A stretch of 64,000 nt of DNA from Lachnospiraceae bacterium (GTDB lineage: Bacteria; Bacillota; Clostridia; Lachnospirales; Lachnospiraceae). The stretch is taken from positions 27,968 to 91,967 of the forward strand of contig JAFXFO010000040.1 in NCBI GenBank assembly GCA_017520425.1, given 5' to 3'. The position numbers and the translations under genes were made by a program. Below, in pieces: positions 16,720 to 25,015 of this stretch. The notes beneath the pieces are model-generated. The model did not search any database, was not told the DNA's origin, and was given only the letters and a program-made list of their open reading frames with translations. The first letter of the stretch is position 1; each line of letters begins with the position of its first letter.

Positions 16720-18366
16720 TCATTCCGGTAATATATCACTGAACATAAGCAGTGTTGATGTAACCTTCTCCTGTTCCGTAAGGGGGCGGAAGGTGCCGTT
16801 TTCATACAGGATATCCAGGACCATGAGAGCAACGGTACAACCGATAAAGTCCTGCACAGTATAGTGGATAATCAAATCCTGCATCTGTGGTGGATAATGT
16901 TTGGCTTCCTGCATGGCAAACTCCAGAACCTTATCAGCATATTGCCTTTTGAAGTTTTCCTCCGGTTCGGGAAGCTGATGGAAATAAGCATGTTGATATA
17001 TTAAGGCATGCGGAGTATCATTTTTCACAATCACAATATTCACTTTATTATCTGCGGTAAGATACCCTCGATCCCTTAAGCGTTTGAATTTTTCAGCATT
17101 AACGGTACTGGCCGTAAGACTGCCATTCATAAATTCATAGAGATATTCATAATCCGTATATAGATTGTTCTGCCACGTGCCTTGGCGAGAGCTGTATTTA
17201 CTGTCTACAGACCAGGAGTTGACATGGGGGTATTTCGTAGAATTTCGTACCATAAAGCCACAGGACAAGTATTTGGCCGGGTCAAATCTCGGTATGTAAT
17301 CAGGGTCTTCCGGTTCCTGTTCCAAATCTATGGCGGCAATAAAGCTACCACCACGACCGGTTTTGATTTCATATATGGAACGGTCTATGGGACAGGGAAG
17401 GGCACATTTTTCTGCAATGGCATAAAAAATTACAGCCGCTTCGAAAAGTTCGCGATTTCCGCTTGGGATATAAACATCTGCCATGTTCCGGACAGCATCC
17501 CGAACCAGCGGAACATATTCTTCCACCAGCCTCTTTGCAATCTCCTGCTGGAGTTGCAGTTTGCGGTCTGACAGTTCCGGAGAATAGGTACGGGGAGAGA
17601 ATTTAACATAGGTAGTAAAACGGTTTTTGTCCACTCGCACCAAGAAGCCGTTATTTTCCAGAAAAGCTATTTTGTCTTCAATGAATACGGGTGTAATTCC
17701 CAGTTCTTCCGCTATTTCTTCCGTGTTCTTTGGAGAATGATAAACGCTGTATACAATATTTAAGCTTAGCTTATCTCCCAAATAATATTCAGTAGCCGTA
17801 TCCGTACCGGGATCCGGCATACCATCATGTGCGAAATTAACTGCTTTTATGGGGTTCAGCCCCAATCTTCCTATTTTTCGTTCCATATGAAAGCCCTCCT
17901 TTATTTCATTCCTTGACTTATTTAAGTGCCACTTAACAGTGCCCTCGGGAAGGTTCAGTAGCTTGGAGATATCCTTGATGGATTTGTTCTCATAGTAGTA
18001 CAGAAAGACGATTTTTCTGCGATTCTTGGACAGATACGCGATTTCCCGACGCAGAAGGTGCAGTTCTTCTTCATCCTCCTCAAAAGGAAATTCCTGCATA
18101 TAAGGAATCTCCATACCATCCAGAGAGACGCCCAGATGCTTCTTTTTATAGGCCACATACTTGGCATATACATGTTGACTGATACGCCGGATGTAGCCGT
18201 CAAGATTGTAAATCTCCGGTACCTTTAACAGAGAGCGATAAAGTTCCTGTGCGATCTCCGCACAAAGCTCCTCCGCTTCTTCTGTGGAATAGCATTTGCG
18301 CATGGCAAAGCCATGAAGTTTTGGTAAGTATTCGGTTATGATTTCATCGGCTTTTTGCTTTTCCAC
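16720..18366 (-). CDS. ECF-like sigma factor fused to a large C-terminal domain (copy 2)
   Basis: A 548-residue protein with the same plan as the gene at 15081. Residues 1-170 carry sigma regions (ELCAEIAQELYRSLLK; LSKNRRKIVFLYYYENKSIK; LLNLPEGTVKWHLNKSRNEI). A long C-terminal domain opens with LSLNIVYSVYHSPKNTEEIA and EELGITPVFIEDKIAFLENN, alignable to the copy-1 segment. The start is GTG at 18366, preceded by GGAGG at 5 nt. The two proteins are clear but distant paralogues. No separate anti-sigma gene is nearby. The target promoters and the signal are unknown. Confidence 0.85.
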   Translation of the reverse strand: MEKQKADEIITEYLPKLHGFAMRKCYSTEEAEELCAEIAQELYRSLLKVPEIYNLDGYIRRISQHVYAKYVAYKKKHLGVSLDGMEIPYMQEFPFEEDEEELHLLRREIAYLSKNRRKIVFLYYYENKSIKDISKLLNLPEGTVKWHLNKSRNEIKEGFHMERKIGRLGLNPIKAVNFAHDGMPDPGTDTATEYYLGDKLSLNIVYSVYHSPKNTEEIAEELGITPVFIEDKIAFLENNGFLVRVDKNRFTTYVKFSPRTYSPELSDRKLQLQQEIAKRLVEEYVPLVRDAVRNMADVYIPSGNRELFEAAVIFYAIAEKCALPCPIDRSIYEIKTGRGGSFIAAIDLEQEPEDPDYIPRFDPAKYLSCGFMVRNSTKYPHVNSWSVDSKYSSRQGTWQNNLYTDYEYLYEFMNGSLTASTVNAEKFKRLRDRGYLTADNKVNIVIVKNDTPHALIYQHAYFHQLPEPEENFKRQYADKVLEFAMQEAKHYPPQMQDLIIHYTVQDFIGCTVALMVLDILYENGTFRPLTEQEKVTSTLLMFSDILPE

Positions 18367-18509
18367 AGAGACCTCCTGCTGTTAAGTGACTTGTTTCTCA
18401 GTGCTGTTGAATATATAGTGAGGGAAATTATAAAAAGGTTGGCGTTTTTCAAAAATATTTTAACAAACAAAAAATGTTGTATGCAATAGGATTTTTCCGG
18501 GAGGTTGTA

Positions 18510-18539
18510 TTGACATAATACCCTAAAAAACACTATACT
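18510..18539 (+). promoter_or_regulatory. Sigma-A-type promoter for the FGGY kinase gene
   Basis: TTGACA (18510-18515) and TATACT (18534-18539) are separated by 18 bp. Transcription would begin near 18546 and give a leader of about 120 nt. Confidence 0.65.
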
Positions 18540-18547
18540 AAAGGGGA

Positions 18548-18635
18548 GTGTAACGATTTACACGGTAGGGTCTGAAGACAGACCGAAAAAGTGTTTTGAA
18601 AGTATGCGGTCGGGACGAAAAACAGCCCGGTCGGG
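18548..18635 (+). other. Structured leader of the FGGY kinase mRNA
   Basis: Just after the predicted start, GTGTA (18548-18552) can pair with TACAC (18559-18563). GGTCTG (18569-18574) pairs perfectly with CAGACC (18579-18584) across an AAGA loop. CGGTCGGG occurs twice (18607-18614 and 18628-18635). No known riboswitch is recognised. Confidence 0.4.
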
Positions 18636-18666
18636 AGAATATTTGGAAAGAAAAGGAGATGCTGGA

Positions 18667-20259
18667 ATGAACGCAAAAGAACTTATTGTAAACGGGAAAG
18701 CTGCACTTGGTATCGAGTTTGGATCTACCAGAATCAAGGCAGTATTAATCGGAGAGAAGCACGAGACATTGGCACTGGGTACCCATGACTGGGAGAACCG
18801 TCTGGTGGATGGTATCTGGACTTATACCTTAGAAGATATTTGGGGTGGTTTGCAGGATTGTTATGCAAGCCTGGTAGCAGATGTAAAGGCAAAATATGAT
18901 GCAGACATTACCAAGCTTTCTGCGATCGGTTTCTCTGCTATGATGCACGGTTATCTGGCATTTGATAAAGATGACAATTTACTGGTACCTTTTCGTACCT
19001 GGAGAAATACCATTACTGCACAGTCCAGTGCAATCCTGACTGAGAAGCTTGGCTTCAATATTCCTCAGAGATGGAGCATTTCTCACTTGTATCAGGCAGT
19101 ACTGAACAAGGAAGAGCATGTAAAGGATGTGGCATTCTTTACCACCCTGGCAGGATATATTCATTACAAATTGACAGGCGAGAAGGTACTTGGTGTGGGC
19201 GATGCCTCCGGTATGTTCCCTATCGATGCGACTACCTGTGACTACAATCAGAAGATGATTGCTCAGTTTGATGAATTGATGGCAAAGGAAGGCTTCGGCT
19301 GGAAGCTTAACGACATCCTTCCTAAGAGTCTGAACGCCGGTGAGGCAGCAGGTACTTTGACAGCCGAAGGTGCAAAATTGTTAGACCTTTCCGGCAAGCT
19401 GGAAGCAGGCATTCCTCTTTGTCCTCCGGAAGGTGATGCAGGCACCGGTATGGTAGCAACCAATGCGGTGGCGGTAGGAACCGGTAATGTATCCGCAGGA
19501 ACTTCCATCTTCTCTATGATTGTAACCAAGGAAGATTTGAAGGGTGTACATGAGGAAATCGATATGGTAACCACTCCCGACGGTAAGCCCGTAGCGATGG
19601 TACATTGTAACAACTGTACTTCCGACTTAAATGCATGGGTAAATCTGTTCAAGGAATTTGCAGATACCTTTGGCATGAGTGTAGATATGAACGATTTGTA
19701 CGGAACCCTTTACCGTAAGGCTTTAGAGGGCGATGCTGATTGTGGCGGACTGGTATCCTTCAACTACTTCTCAGGCGAGCCTGTAACCGGCTTTGCAGAA
19801 GGACGTCCCATGTTTGTTCGTAAGCCTGACGCAAAGTTCAGCTTGGCAAACTTTATGAGAACCCATATCCTGTCCTCTCTGGCAACCATTAAGATTGGTA
19901 ACGATATCCTGATTAAGGAAGAGGGCGTAACCGTAGACTGCATCATGGGTCACGGCGGATTGTTCAAAACTCCCGTGGTTGGTCAGAAACTTTTGGCAGC
20001 AGCTTTGAACACTTCTGTAACCGTCATGGATACCGCAAGTGAAGGTGGTCCTTGGGGTATGGCAGTACTTGCTGCGTATATGGCAAACAAGGCTGAGGGC
20101 GAATCCTTAAGTGCTTACTTAAATGACAAGGTATTTGCAGGACAGACCGGTACTACTCTGGCTCCCGATGCAGCAGATGTAGCAGGCTTCGATGCCTTCG
20201 TAGAAAGCTACAAGGCTTGCTTTGCAGCAGAGCACGGGGCAGTAGATGAGTGGAAATAG
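18667..20259 (+). CDS. FGGY-family carbohydrate kinase (probable L-ribulo- or xylulokinase type)
   Basis: A 530-residue sugar kinase of the FGGY/actin-like ATPase fold. The N-terminal phosphate motif is [15 protein letters not shown]. Domain I continues with [20 protein letters not shown]. The second nucleotide-binding part is seen at [17 protein letters not shown], and the C-terminal adenosine motif region at [20 protein letters not shown]. It would phosphorylate a pentulose or related sugar. The L-ribulose-5-phosphate 4-epimerase gene at 29822 suggests L-ribulokinase activity, but the proteins are separated by an accessory block. The ATG at 18667 has AAGGAG about 8 nt upstream; an open frame extends 21 codons further. 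Confidence 0.85.
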   Translation: MNAKELIVNGKAALGIEFGSTRIKAVLIGEKHETLALGTHDWENRLVDGIWTYTLEDIWGGLQDCYASLVADVKAKYDADITKLSAIGFSAMMHGYLAFDKDDNLLVPFRTWRNTITAQSSAILTEKLGFNIPQRWSISHLYQAVLNKEEHVKDVAFFTTLAGYIHYKLTGEKVLGVGDASGMFPIDATTCDYNQKMIAQFDELMAKEGFGWKLNDILPKSLNAGEAAGTLTAEGAKLLDLSGKLEAGIPLCPPEGDAGTGMVATNAVAVGTGNVSAGTSIFSMIVTKEDLKGVHEEIDMVTTPDGKPVAMVHCNNCTSDLNAWVNLFKEFADTFGMSVDMNDLYGTLYRKALEGDADCGGLVSFNYFSGEPVTGFAEGRPMFVRKPDAKFSLANFMRTHILSSLATIKIGNDILIKEEGVTVDCIMGHGGLFKTPVVGQKLLAAALNTSVTVMDTASEGGPWGMAVLAAYMANKAEGESLSAYLNDKVFAGQTGTTLAPDAADVAGFDAFVESYKACFAAEHGAVDEWK

Positions 20260-20280
20260 AATAAGTTTTTAGGAATAGGC

Positions 20281-20310
20281 AAAGGGCAAATCAAAAATGA
20301 TTTGCCCTTT
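20281..20310 (+). terminator. Terminator after the FGGY kinase gene
   Basis: AAAGGGCAAATC and GATTTGCCCTTT form a perfect 12-bp stem with a 6-nt A-rich loop, 21 bp after the stop codon. The T-run is short (CCCTTTATA). Confidence 0.7.
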
Positions 20311-20374
20311 ATACTAACTTGATGAAGGTATAATTCTTTTCGGGATTTTATACTTGTGGCATTCCGATTCTGTT

Positions 20375-20550
20375 GCGAGTATCTATAGGCCAAAATAGGA
20401 AGAATAGTATCCATTTTTAGTCTGAAAAAGGATACTAATATGATAATTATTATGAATAGATACTAAATTGGTCTAAAAGCACTCTAAAAGTAGTTGAATT
20501 TGGGTGAAAAGGGATACCAAATGAGTTAAATTTAGTCTATAGATACTTGC
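20375..20550. repeat. Nested inverted repeats / GATAC motif array
   Basis: This fills most of the 347-bp gap before the AAC(6')-like gene. A 14-bp segment (20375-20388, with AGTATCTATAG) is repeated in inverted form at 20537-20550 with one mismatch. Inside, TAGTATCC (20405-20412) is inverted as GGATACTA (20430-20437). Further GATAC-containing sites lie at 20459 and 20513. Spacings between successive sites are about 28, 24, 28, 54 and 29 bp. No open reading frame or promoter with good boxes is seen here. Confidence 0.6.
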
Positions 20551-20606
20551 GGTGTAGTAGTCCCTACAAAAGAGTGTAGACACTATAATTAAGAGGGAAG
20601 ATGGTT

Positions 20607-21041
20607 ATGATTAAGCAGGCAACTAAAAAAGAGGCGATGTGTTTAGCCAAGCTGGCAATTCAGATGTGGGAAGACAATGAAATAGAGGAATTGGTCGGAC
20701 ATTTTGAGGGATTGGTGGCTGATGAGGAGGCGGCCTGTTTCTTGAAATACGTGGATGAAAAGGCAGTAGGCTTTGCTCAGTGTCAGCTTCGGCATGATTA
20801 TGTGGAAGGGACGGAGACTTCACCAGTGGGGTACCTGGAAGGAATCTTGGTGGAGGAAGCATATCGTCATAAAGGATATGCCAAGGAGCTTCTGCGAGCA
20901 TGCGAGCAGTGGGCCAAGAGTAAGGGCTGTAGCGAGTTCGCCAGCGATTGCGAGCTGGATAATGAGGAAAGCCTGCGCTTCCATATGGCCATGCAGTTTG
21001 AGGAAGCAAATCGGGTGATTTGTTTTAAGAAGAATATTTGA
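20607..21041 (+). CDS. GNAT acetyltransferase, aminoglycoside 6'-N-acetyltransferase-like
   Basis: A 144-residue GNAT protein. The stretch YVEGTETSPVGYLEGILVEE, followed by YRHKGYAKELLRACEQWAKS and EFASDCELDNEESL, closely resembles the AAC(6')-I group (Acinetobacter aac(6')-Ih-like and relatives). In those enzymes it acetylates the 6'-amine of aminoglycosides with acetyl-CoA. It may act on another amine in this host. The ATG at 20607 is preferred (GAGGG 9 nt upstream) over 20601. The gene is flanked by two repeat arrays, 20375-20550 and 21073-21585. Confidence 0.75.
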   Translation: MIKQATKKEAMCLAKLAIQMWEDNEIEELVGHFEGLVADEEAACFLKYVDEKAVGFAQCQLRHDYVEGTETSPVGYLEGILVEEAYRHKGYAKELLRACEQWAKSKGCSEFASDCELDNEESLRFHMAMQFEEANRVICFKKNI

Positions 21042-21072
21042 TTTAGAGGGTTGTTATAGGGGATTTTCGTGG

Positions 21073-21585
21073 GATAACAGATATATGTGGGTAAAAGCAG
21101 GATTCTATCTGCAGTATATGGTGATGGACTTGGTGCTATGACATATATAAAGCAGGAAATAGCGAAAGCTATCTGCAACTATGGATAGGTTTTGTGGCGG
21201 TATGACAGATAGAAGTCCGGTAAATAAGAAAACTATCTGTTAAGAAATGAACAAGAAAGAGTCATACGACGGATAGCAATGTGGAAAAAAACAAACTATC
21301 CGTTAAAGCGCAAGAAAGAGAAGATTGTTTGACAGATATATTTGCTGAGATGTGCAAATATATCTGTAGGATATGCAAAAAAGAGATGTCTGTACGACAT
21401 ATAGAAGATGATTAACATGGAAATCTGTCCGTATGAACGAGAACTGGAGAGTTGATTTGGGCGGATAGAAGGAGTAGGAATAGTTAATCTATCCGTCAGC
21501 CATGAAATAAGGAAAGTATATAGGCATATAGGAACGTCGATATTTGTAATGCTATCTGCAGCAAGGCCTAATGTTGGGTTTGTTG
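21073..21585. repeat. Array of eight hairpin units with a 64-nt period
   Basis: This fills the 595-bp gap between the AAC(6')-like and GNAT genes. Left arms start at 21077, 21141, 21205, 21269, 21332, 21397, 21461 and 21524, so the period is 63-65 nt. Each left arm (ACAGATAG, ACGGATAG, ACAGATATAT and variants) has a complementary right arm 27-28 nt later (CTATCTGT, CTATCCGT, ATATATCTGT). Unit 5 has a perfect 13-bp stem (21332-21344 with 21355-21367). Units 2, 6 and 8 pair imperfectly. Sequence between arms is not conserved. The period is not a multiple of three, and no coding frame runs through it on either strand. Confidence 0.75.
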
Positions 21586-21636
21586 CAAGACAATCTACAT
21601 AGAAACATCTATAAATTTTGGGGGATGAAATAGCAA

Positions 21637-22227
21637 ATGATGCAAACAAACAATGTAGAAACAAAAAATACTTATATTGAAACGGAGCGTTTATTTTTGC
21701 GCCACTTTCAGGAAGGGGATGCGGAGGATGTATATGAATATCTGGCGGAGCCGGCGGTAAATTGCTTCGCCTGCATGAAGCTGAATTCATTAGAAGATGC
21801 TAAGGCTGCAGTGAAGGAACGGGCGGAGGAGGCAGAGTACTATTTTGCCATCGTGCTGAAAGAAAGCAGCAAGGTGATAGGAGAGATTTTTGCGTATCCT
21901 GAGTTACACTCTCCGGAGGAGGAAGCAATAAGGGATACCTTCAGTCCCTGCTGGATGCTGAATAAAGAATACTACGGCAAGGGCTATGCCTACGAGGCGG
22001 CGAAGGCAGTTTTTGATTATCTGTTTCAGGAAAAAGGAGCCAGACGTATCTATGCGTATACGGAGGACTATAATGTGTCCTGTCAGGGGCTATGCGAAAA
22101 GCTGGGCATGCGTAGAGAAGGATTATTTAAGGAGTTTGTCTCTTTTGTAAATGATGAGGATGGAAAACCCATATACGAAAATACATATCAATATGCCATA
22201 CTGAAAAAAGAGTGGGAGAGTAGGTAG
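21637..22227 (+). CDS. GNAT acetyltransferase, RimJ/RimL type
   Basis: A 196-residue GNAT-family acetyltransferase. The N-terminal TERLFLRHFQEGDAEDVYEY is typical of the RimJ/RimL/Acetyltransf_3 group. Acetyl-CoA binding is suggested by YYGKGYAYEAAKAVFDYLFQ, and the C-terminal NVSCQGLCEKLGMRREGLFK matches the usual 'N.aS..v.eKlGF' motif. The substrate could be a protein N-terminus, an amino acid or a small amine. It begins a tightly packed set with the next three genes. Confidence 0.85.
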   Translation: MMQTNNVETKNTYIETERLFLRHFQEGDAEDVYEYLAEPAVNCFACMKLNSLEDAKAAVKERAEEAEYYFAIVLKESSKVIGEIFAYPELHSPEEEAIRDTFSPCWMLNKEYYGKGYAYEAAKAVFDYLFQEKGARRIYAYTEDYNVSCQGLCEKLGMRREGLFKEFVSFVNDEDGKPIYENTYQYAILKKEWESR

Positions 22228-22239
22228 GAGGAGTATCAT

Positions 22240-23235
22240 TTGAAGAGTTTGTTAGAGCGTGCAAAGGAACTATTTGAACTGGATGGCTATGAATGCAGTC
22301 CTGTGAATGAGCATGAGGGTGGTCGTAACTCAGTTTATGTTTGTAGTATGGATGAGGAGAAGCAGTATGTGCTTCGTATTTCCGGACTGAGTGACCGGTG
22401 TGAGGAAGATTATTTGGCGGAGACAGAGTATGTGCGTTTCTTGGCAGAGAATGGAGCACCGGTGGCAGATGTGATTTCTTCTGTGCAGGGCAAATTGGTA
22501 GAGTGCGTGGAATGGGAAGGCACCATGAATTATATCAGTCTGTTTGCTTATGCTAAGGGTATGCTGATTTGCGACAATGGATACCGCTATCGGGAAGGTG
22601 CACCTTTGGAGGAGTATTTCTACAATACCGGAAAGGTTTTGGGCATCATTCACAGACTGTCCAAGAACTATGCCCCTATCCATAGACGCGCGGAATACTT
22701 TGACAAATACAATATGGAATATATAAACAAGTTGATTCCGGATACTTACGGAGAACTGAAGGCGGCCATTTCCAAGCGTTTGGAGGCATTCAAGGCTTTG
22801 CCGATGGATGCAGAAGCTTATGGGCTGGTACATTTTGATTTCAGTGACGGCAACTATCATATTGATATGAGCAATGGTGATATAACAACTTTTGATTTTG
22901 ATAATTGTATGAACTGTTGGTACATGTTTGATTTGGCCAATCTCTGGACCCATGGGGAAGGTTGGTTTCGATTTGAGCAGGACCCGGCAAAGCGCATGGA
23001 ATACATGAAGGGGTATTTTAAGGTTATCTTGGAAGGCTACCGAAGTGAAACAGATGTGGCGGAGGAACTTTTGGAACAGTTGCCCTTGTTTATTGATATG
23101 GTGCTGATCGAAAATATTGTAGATGAGTGTGAATGTGCCCTGCGGGAAGGAGAAGAAGTAGATTACGAGGATATCGAGGATGCGGCGGAGTGTCTCATAG
23201 AGAACATACCATACGCGGGAATTGGAGAGGAATAA
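22240..23235 (+). CDS. Aminoglycoside phosphotransferase (APH)-fold kinase
   Basis: A 331-residue protein of the phosphotransferase (APH/choline kinase/homoserine kinase II) superfamily. Brenner-like motif: VHFDFSDGNYHID (HxDxxxxN). The metal site is ITTFDFDNCMNCWYMFDLAN. The N-lobe NSVYVCSMDEEKQYVLRI resembles the nucleotide loop and lysine strand. It may phosphorylate a sugar, amino alcohol or antibiotic. The start is TTG at 22240 with GGAGGAG 6-7 nt upstream, 12 bp after the GNAT stop codon. It is probably co-transcribed with its neighbours. Confidence 0.85.
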   Translation: MKSLLERAKELFELDGYECSPVNEHEGGRNSVYVCSMDEEKQYVLRISGLSDRCEEDYLAETEYVRFLAENGAPVADVISSVQGKLVECVEWEGTMNYISLFAYAKGMLICDNGYRYREGAPLEEYFYNTGKVLGIIHRLSKNYAPIHRRAEYFDKYNMEYINKLIPDTYGELKAAISKRLEAFKALPMDAEAYGLVHFDFSDGNYHIDMSNGDITTFDFDNCMNCWYMFDLANLWTHGEGWFRFEQDPAKRMEYMKGYFKVILEGYRSETDVAEELLEQLPLFIDMVLIENIVDECECALREGEEVDYEDIEDAAECLIENIPYAGIGEE

Positions 23236-23236
23236 T

Positions 23237-23773
23237 ATGAATGTGATTGAGGCAATAAAAAACAGACACAGCTACAGAGGGAAATTTAAATCCACACCGG
23301 TACCGAGAGAGGATTTAATCACGATTATGGAAGCCGCTTTGGCGGCACCTTCCGGCTGTAATAAGCAGACCACCAGCCTGATAGCGGTGGACGATCCGGA
23401 GGTGTTGAAAAAGATTTTTGCAGTTATCGACCCGCCGGTGGGCGAGACGGCTCCTGCTATCATTTGCGTTCTGACCCGCAGAATTTGTGCTTACAGGGAC
23501 AAGTGCTTTGCAGTGCAGGACTATTCAGCTGCCATTCAAAATATGCTACTTGCCATCGTAGAACTGGGCTATCAGAGCTGCTGGTACGAGGGACATATTA
23601 CAGACGAGGATAGAATCGGTTACCGGATGGCGCAGGTGCTGAATGTGCCCGATGAGTACGAGCTGGTGTGCTTCCTGCCGGTGGGCATTGCGGAAGAAGA
23701 GCCTGTAGGGCCAATGAAGCAGGCTTTTGAGGAGAGAGCTTGGTTTAATGGATTTGGGGAGAAAGAATTATGA
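23237..23773 (+). CDS. Nitroreductase-family protein
   Basis: A 178-residue FMN-dependent nitroreductase-fold protein. It begins MNVIEAIKNRHSYRGKF (the R-S-x-R FMN phosphate motif as RHSYRG), has AALAAPSGCNKQTTSLIAVD (active-site APSGCN loop) and ends with LVCFLPVGIAEE. Such enzymes reduce nitroaromatics, quinones or flavins with NAD(P)H. It starts 1 bp after the APH-like stop codon and overlaps the next GNAT gene by 4 bp. This implies translational coupling in one operon (21637-24291). Confidence 0.9.
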   Translation: MNVIEAIKNRHSYRGKFKSTPVPREDLITIMEAALAAPSGCNKQTTSLIAVDDPEVLKKIFAVIDPPVGETAPAIICVLTRRICAYRDKCFAVQDYSAAIQNMLLAIVELGYQSCWYEGHITDEDRIGYRMAQVLNVPDEYELVCFLPVGIAEEEPVGPMKQAFEERAWFNGFGEKEL

Positions 23774-24291
23774 GACTAAGACCATACCAAAAGAAAGATT
23801 TCGAAGTAATATCCAAGTGGATAACCCAGGAGCGTGCCCATGCTTTGTGGTGTGCCAATCTGATACCCTATCCACTGGAAAAGGAAAGCTTTTATAAGCT
23901 ATTGGCAGAAGCTGAGGAACGCTTCGGGGACAGTCCCTTTGTAGCCACTACCGAGGAAGGAAAAGTGGTTGGTTTCTTCTGTTTTTCGGTAAACCTAAGT
24001 ACAAACGAAGGCATGTTAAAGTTTGTGGTCATTGACGCTTCTGAACGCAACAAGGGATATGGCTGTGAAATGCTTAAGCTGGCTGTAAAATATGCCTTTG
24101 AAATTGCGAAGGCGGATGCGGTGCAGCTGAATGTATTTCCGGAAAATCCGGGCGCGAAGAGGTGCTATGAAAAGGTGGGCTTTAAAGAGAGAGTACTTAC
24201 CGAAGGGGCTTTTCGATATAAAGAAGAAGCTTGGGGAAGATGTAATATGGTGATTTTTAGAGAGGATATAAGAAAGATACCGTTCGGATGA
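23770..24291 (+). CDS. GNAT N-acetyltransferase
   Basis: A 173-residue GNAT protein. It has an N-terminal MRLRPYQKKDFEVISKWI, the acetyl-CoA motif FVVIDASERNKGYGCEMLKL, and the C-terminal VQLNVFPENPGAKRCYEKVG. The substrate is unknown. Its ATG overlaps the nitroreductase stop (ATGA), and an intrinsic terminator spans its own stop codon, so it closes the four-gene unit. Confidence 0.88.
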   Translation: MRLRPYQKKDFEVISKWITQERAHALWCANLIPYPLEKESFYKLLAEAEERFGDSPFVATTEEGKVVGFFCFSVNLSTNEGMLKFVVIDASERNKGYGCEMLKLAVKYAFEIAKADAVQLNVFPENPGAKRCYEKVGFKERVLTEGAFRYKEEAWGRCNMVIFREDIRKIPFG

Positions 24292-24308
24292 CAGGTATCT
24301 TTCTTTTT
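24271..24308 (+). terminator. Intrinsic terminator overlapping the GNAT stop codon
   Basis: AGAAAGATACC (24271-24281) pairs with GGTATCTTTCT (24294-24304), and T-rich sequence follows to 24308. The stop codon TGA lies in the loop. Confidence 0.7.
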
Positions 24309-24325
24309 AAAATATTAATTTTTCT

Positions 24326-24353
24326 TTGACAAGCAAAACAAATAAAGTATAAT
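24326..24353 (+). promoter_or_regulatory. Promoter of the AbiE-type toxin-antitoxin operon
   Basis: TTGACA (24326-24331) and a perfect TATAAT (24348-24353) are 16 bp apart. The antitoxin ATG is 44 bp downstream. Confidence 0.7.
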
Positions 24354-24366
24354 AAAAGTGAAACAT

Positions 24367-24382
24367 ACAATTTCTAAATTGT
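24367..24382. promoter_or_regulatory. Candidate operator for AbiEi-type autoregulation
   Basis: ACAATTTCTAAATTGT is a perfect 7-bp inverted repeat with a 2-bp centre, 13 bp after the -10 box and 15 bp before the antitoxin ATG. AbiEi antitoxins are known to repress their own operon by binding inverted repeats near the promoter, so this is a reasonable site. Binding is not shown here. Confidence 0.5.
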
Positions 24383-24397
24383 GAGTGAGGTGCTATT

Positions 24398-25015
24398 ATG
24401 CTATACGATTACATTGTCAAAAATTTTGAAAAAGACGAACCCATTTTTTTGGTAGAACTTCCGGGAAAGTCCAGAGAGGCAGTAAGACAGGAGATGAAAA
24501 AGCTTACGGACGAGGGGAAAGTGGAAAGATTGTACAATGGTGTTTATTATCGTTCCTATCAAACGATTTTGGGTACGAAAGGGAAAGTTTCAATGGATAA
24601 GTTTATACAGAAGAGATATCTGGAAGTAAACGGAGAAGTGACCGGATATATTACGGGATTACAACTGGCGAATATGTATGGATTTACCACACAGAACCCT
24701 TCCTGCTACGAAGTGTGTTCTAATGAAGCGTCTACAAAACAGCGAAAACTGGATATCGACGGGAGACAGCTTATTTTGTATAAGCCCGTAGCGGATGTCT
24801 CAAGGGAAAATAAGGGAGCACTACAGTTCTTGGATTTTATGAGTACCATTGACAAATATAGCGAGGTTGGTGGAGACGAATTTGTGTTTAAATTAAGAGC
24901 GTTTACTGATTCCATAGGCGTGGATTTCAGACAGGTAAAACGCTATATATCGTTATTCCCGGACAGAGTGTACCGCAATATTTATCAAGGAGGTTTGATG
25001 AGTGAGTTGGTATAA
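24398..25015 (+). CDS. AbiEi-like antitoxin (DUF6088-type), type IV TA system
   Basis: A 205-residue protein with an N-terminal winged-helix (LVELPGKSREAVRQEMKKLT, then DEGKVERLYNGVYY) and the conserved GYITGLQLANMYGFTTQNPS segment of AbiEi/DUF6088 antitoxins. In known AbiE systems the antitoxin represses the operon and counteracts the nucleotidyltransferase toxin without forming a complex. It overlaps the toxin gene by 14 bp and has its own near-consensus promoter. The family assignment rests on motif and gene pairing. Confidence 0.82.
   Translation: MLYDYIVKNFEKDEPIFLVELPGKSREAVRQEMKKLTDEGKVERLYNGVYYRSYQTILGTKGKVSMDKFIQKRYLEVNGEVTGYITGLQLANMYGFTTQNPSCYEVCSNEASTKQRKLDIDGRQLILYKPVADVSRENKGALQFLDFMSTIDKYSEVGGDEFVFKLRAFTDSIGVDFRQVKRYISLFPDRVYRNIYQGGLMSELV

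Noticed and set aside
21073-21585. CRISPR array
   Set aside because: The period is regular, but there is no constant repeat: only short arms are similar, and these vary between units. No cas genes are present.
21296-21790. Minus-strand reading frame of 164 codons across the hairpin array
   Set aside because: The repeat period is 64 nt, not a multiple of three, so no protein repeat is encoded. It overlaps the GNAT gene start and has no ribosome site.
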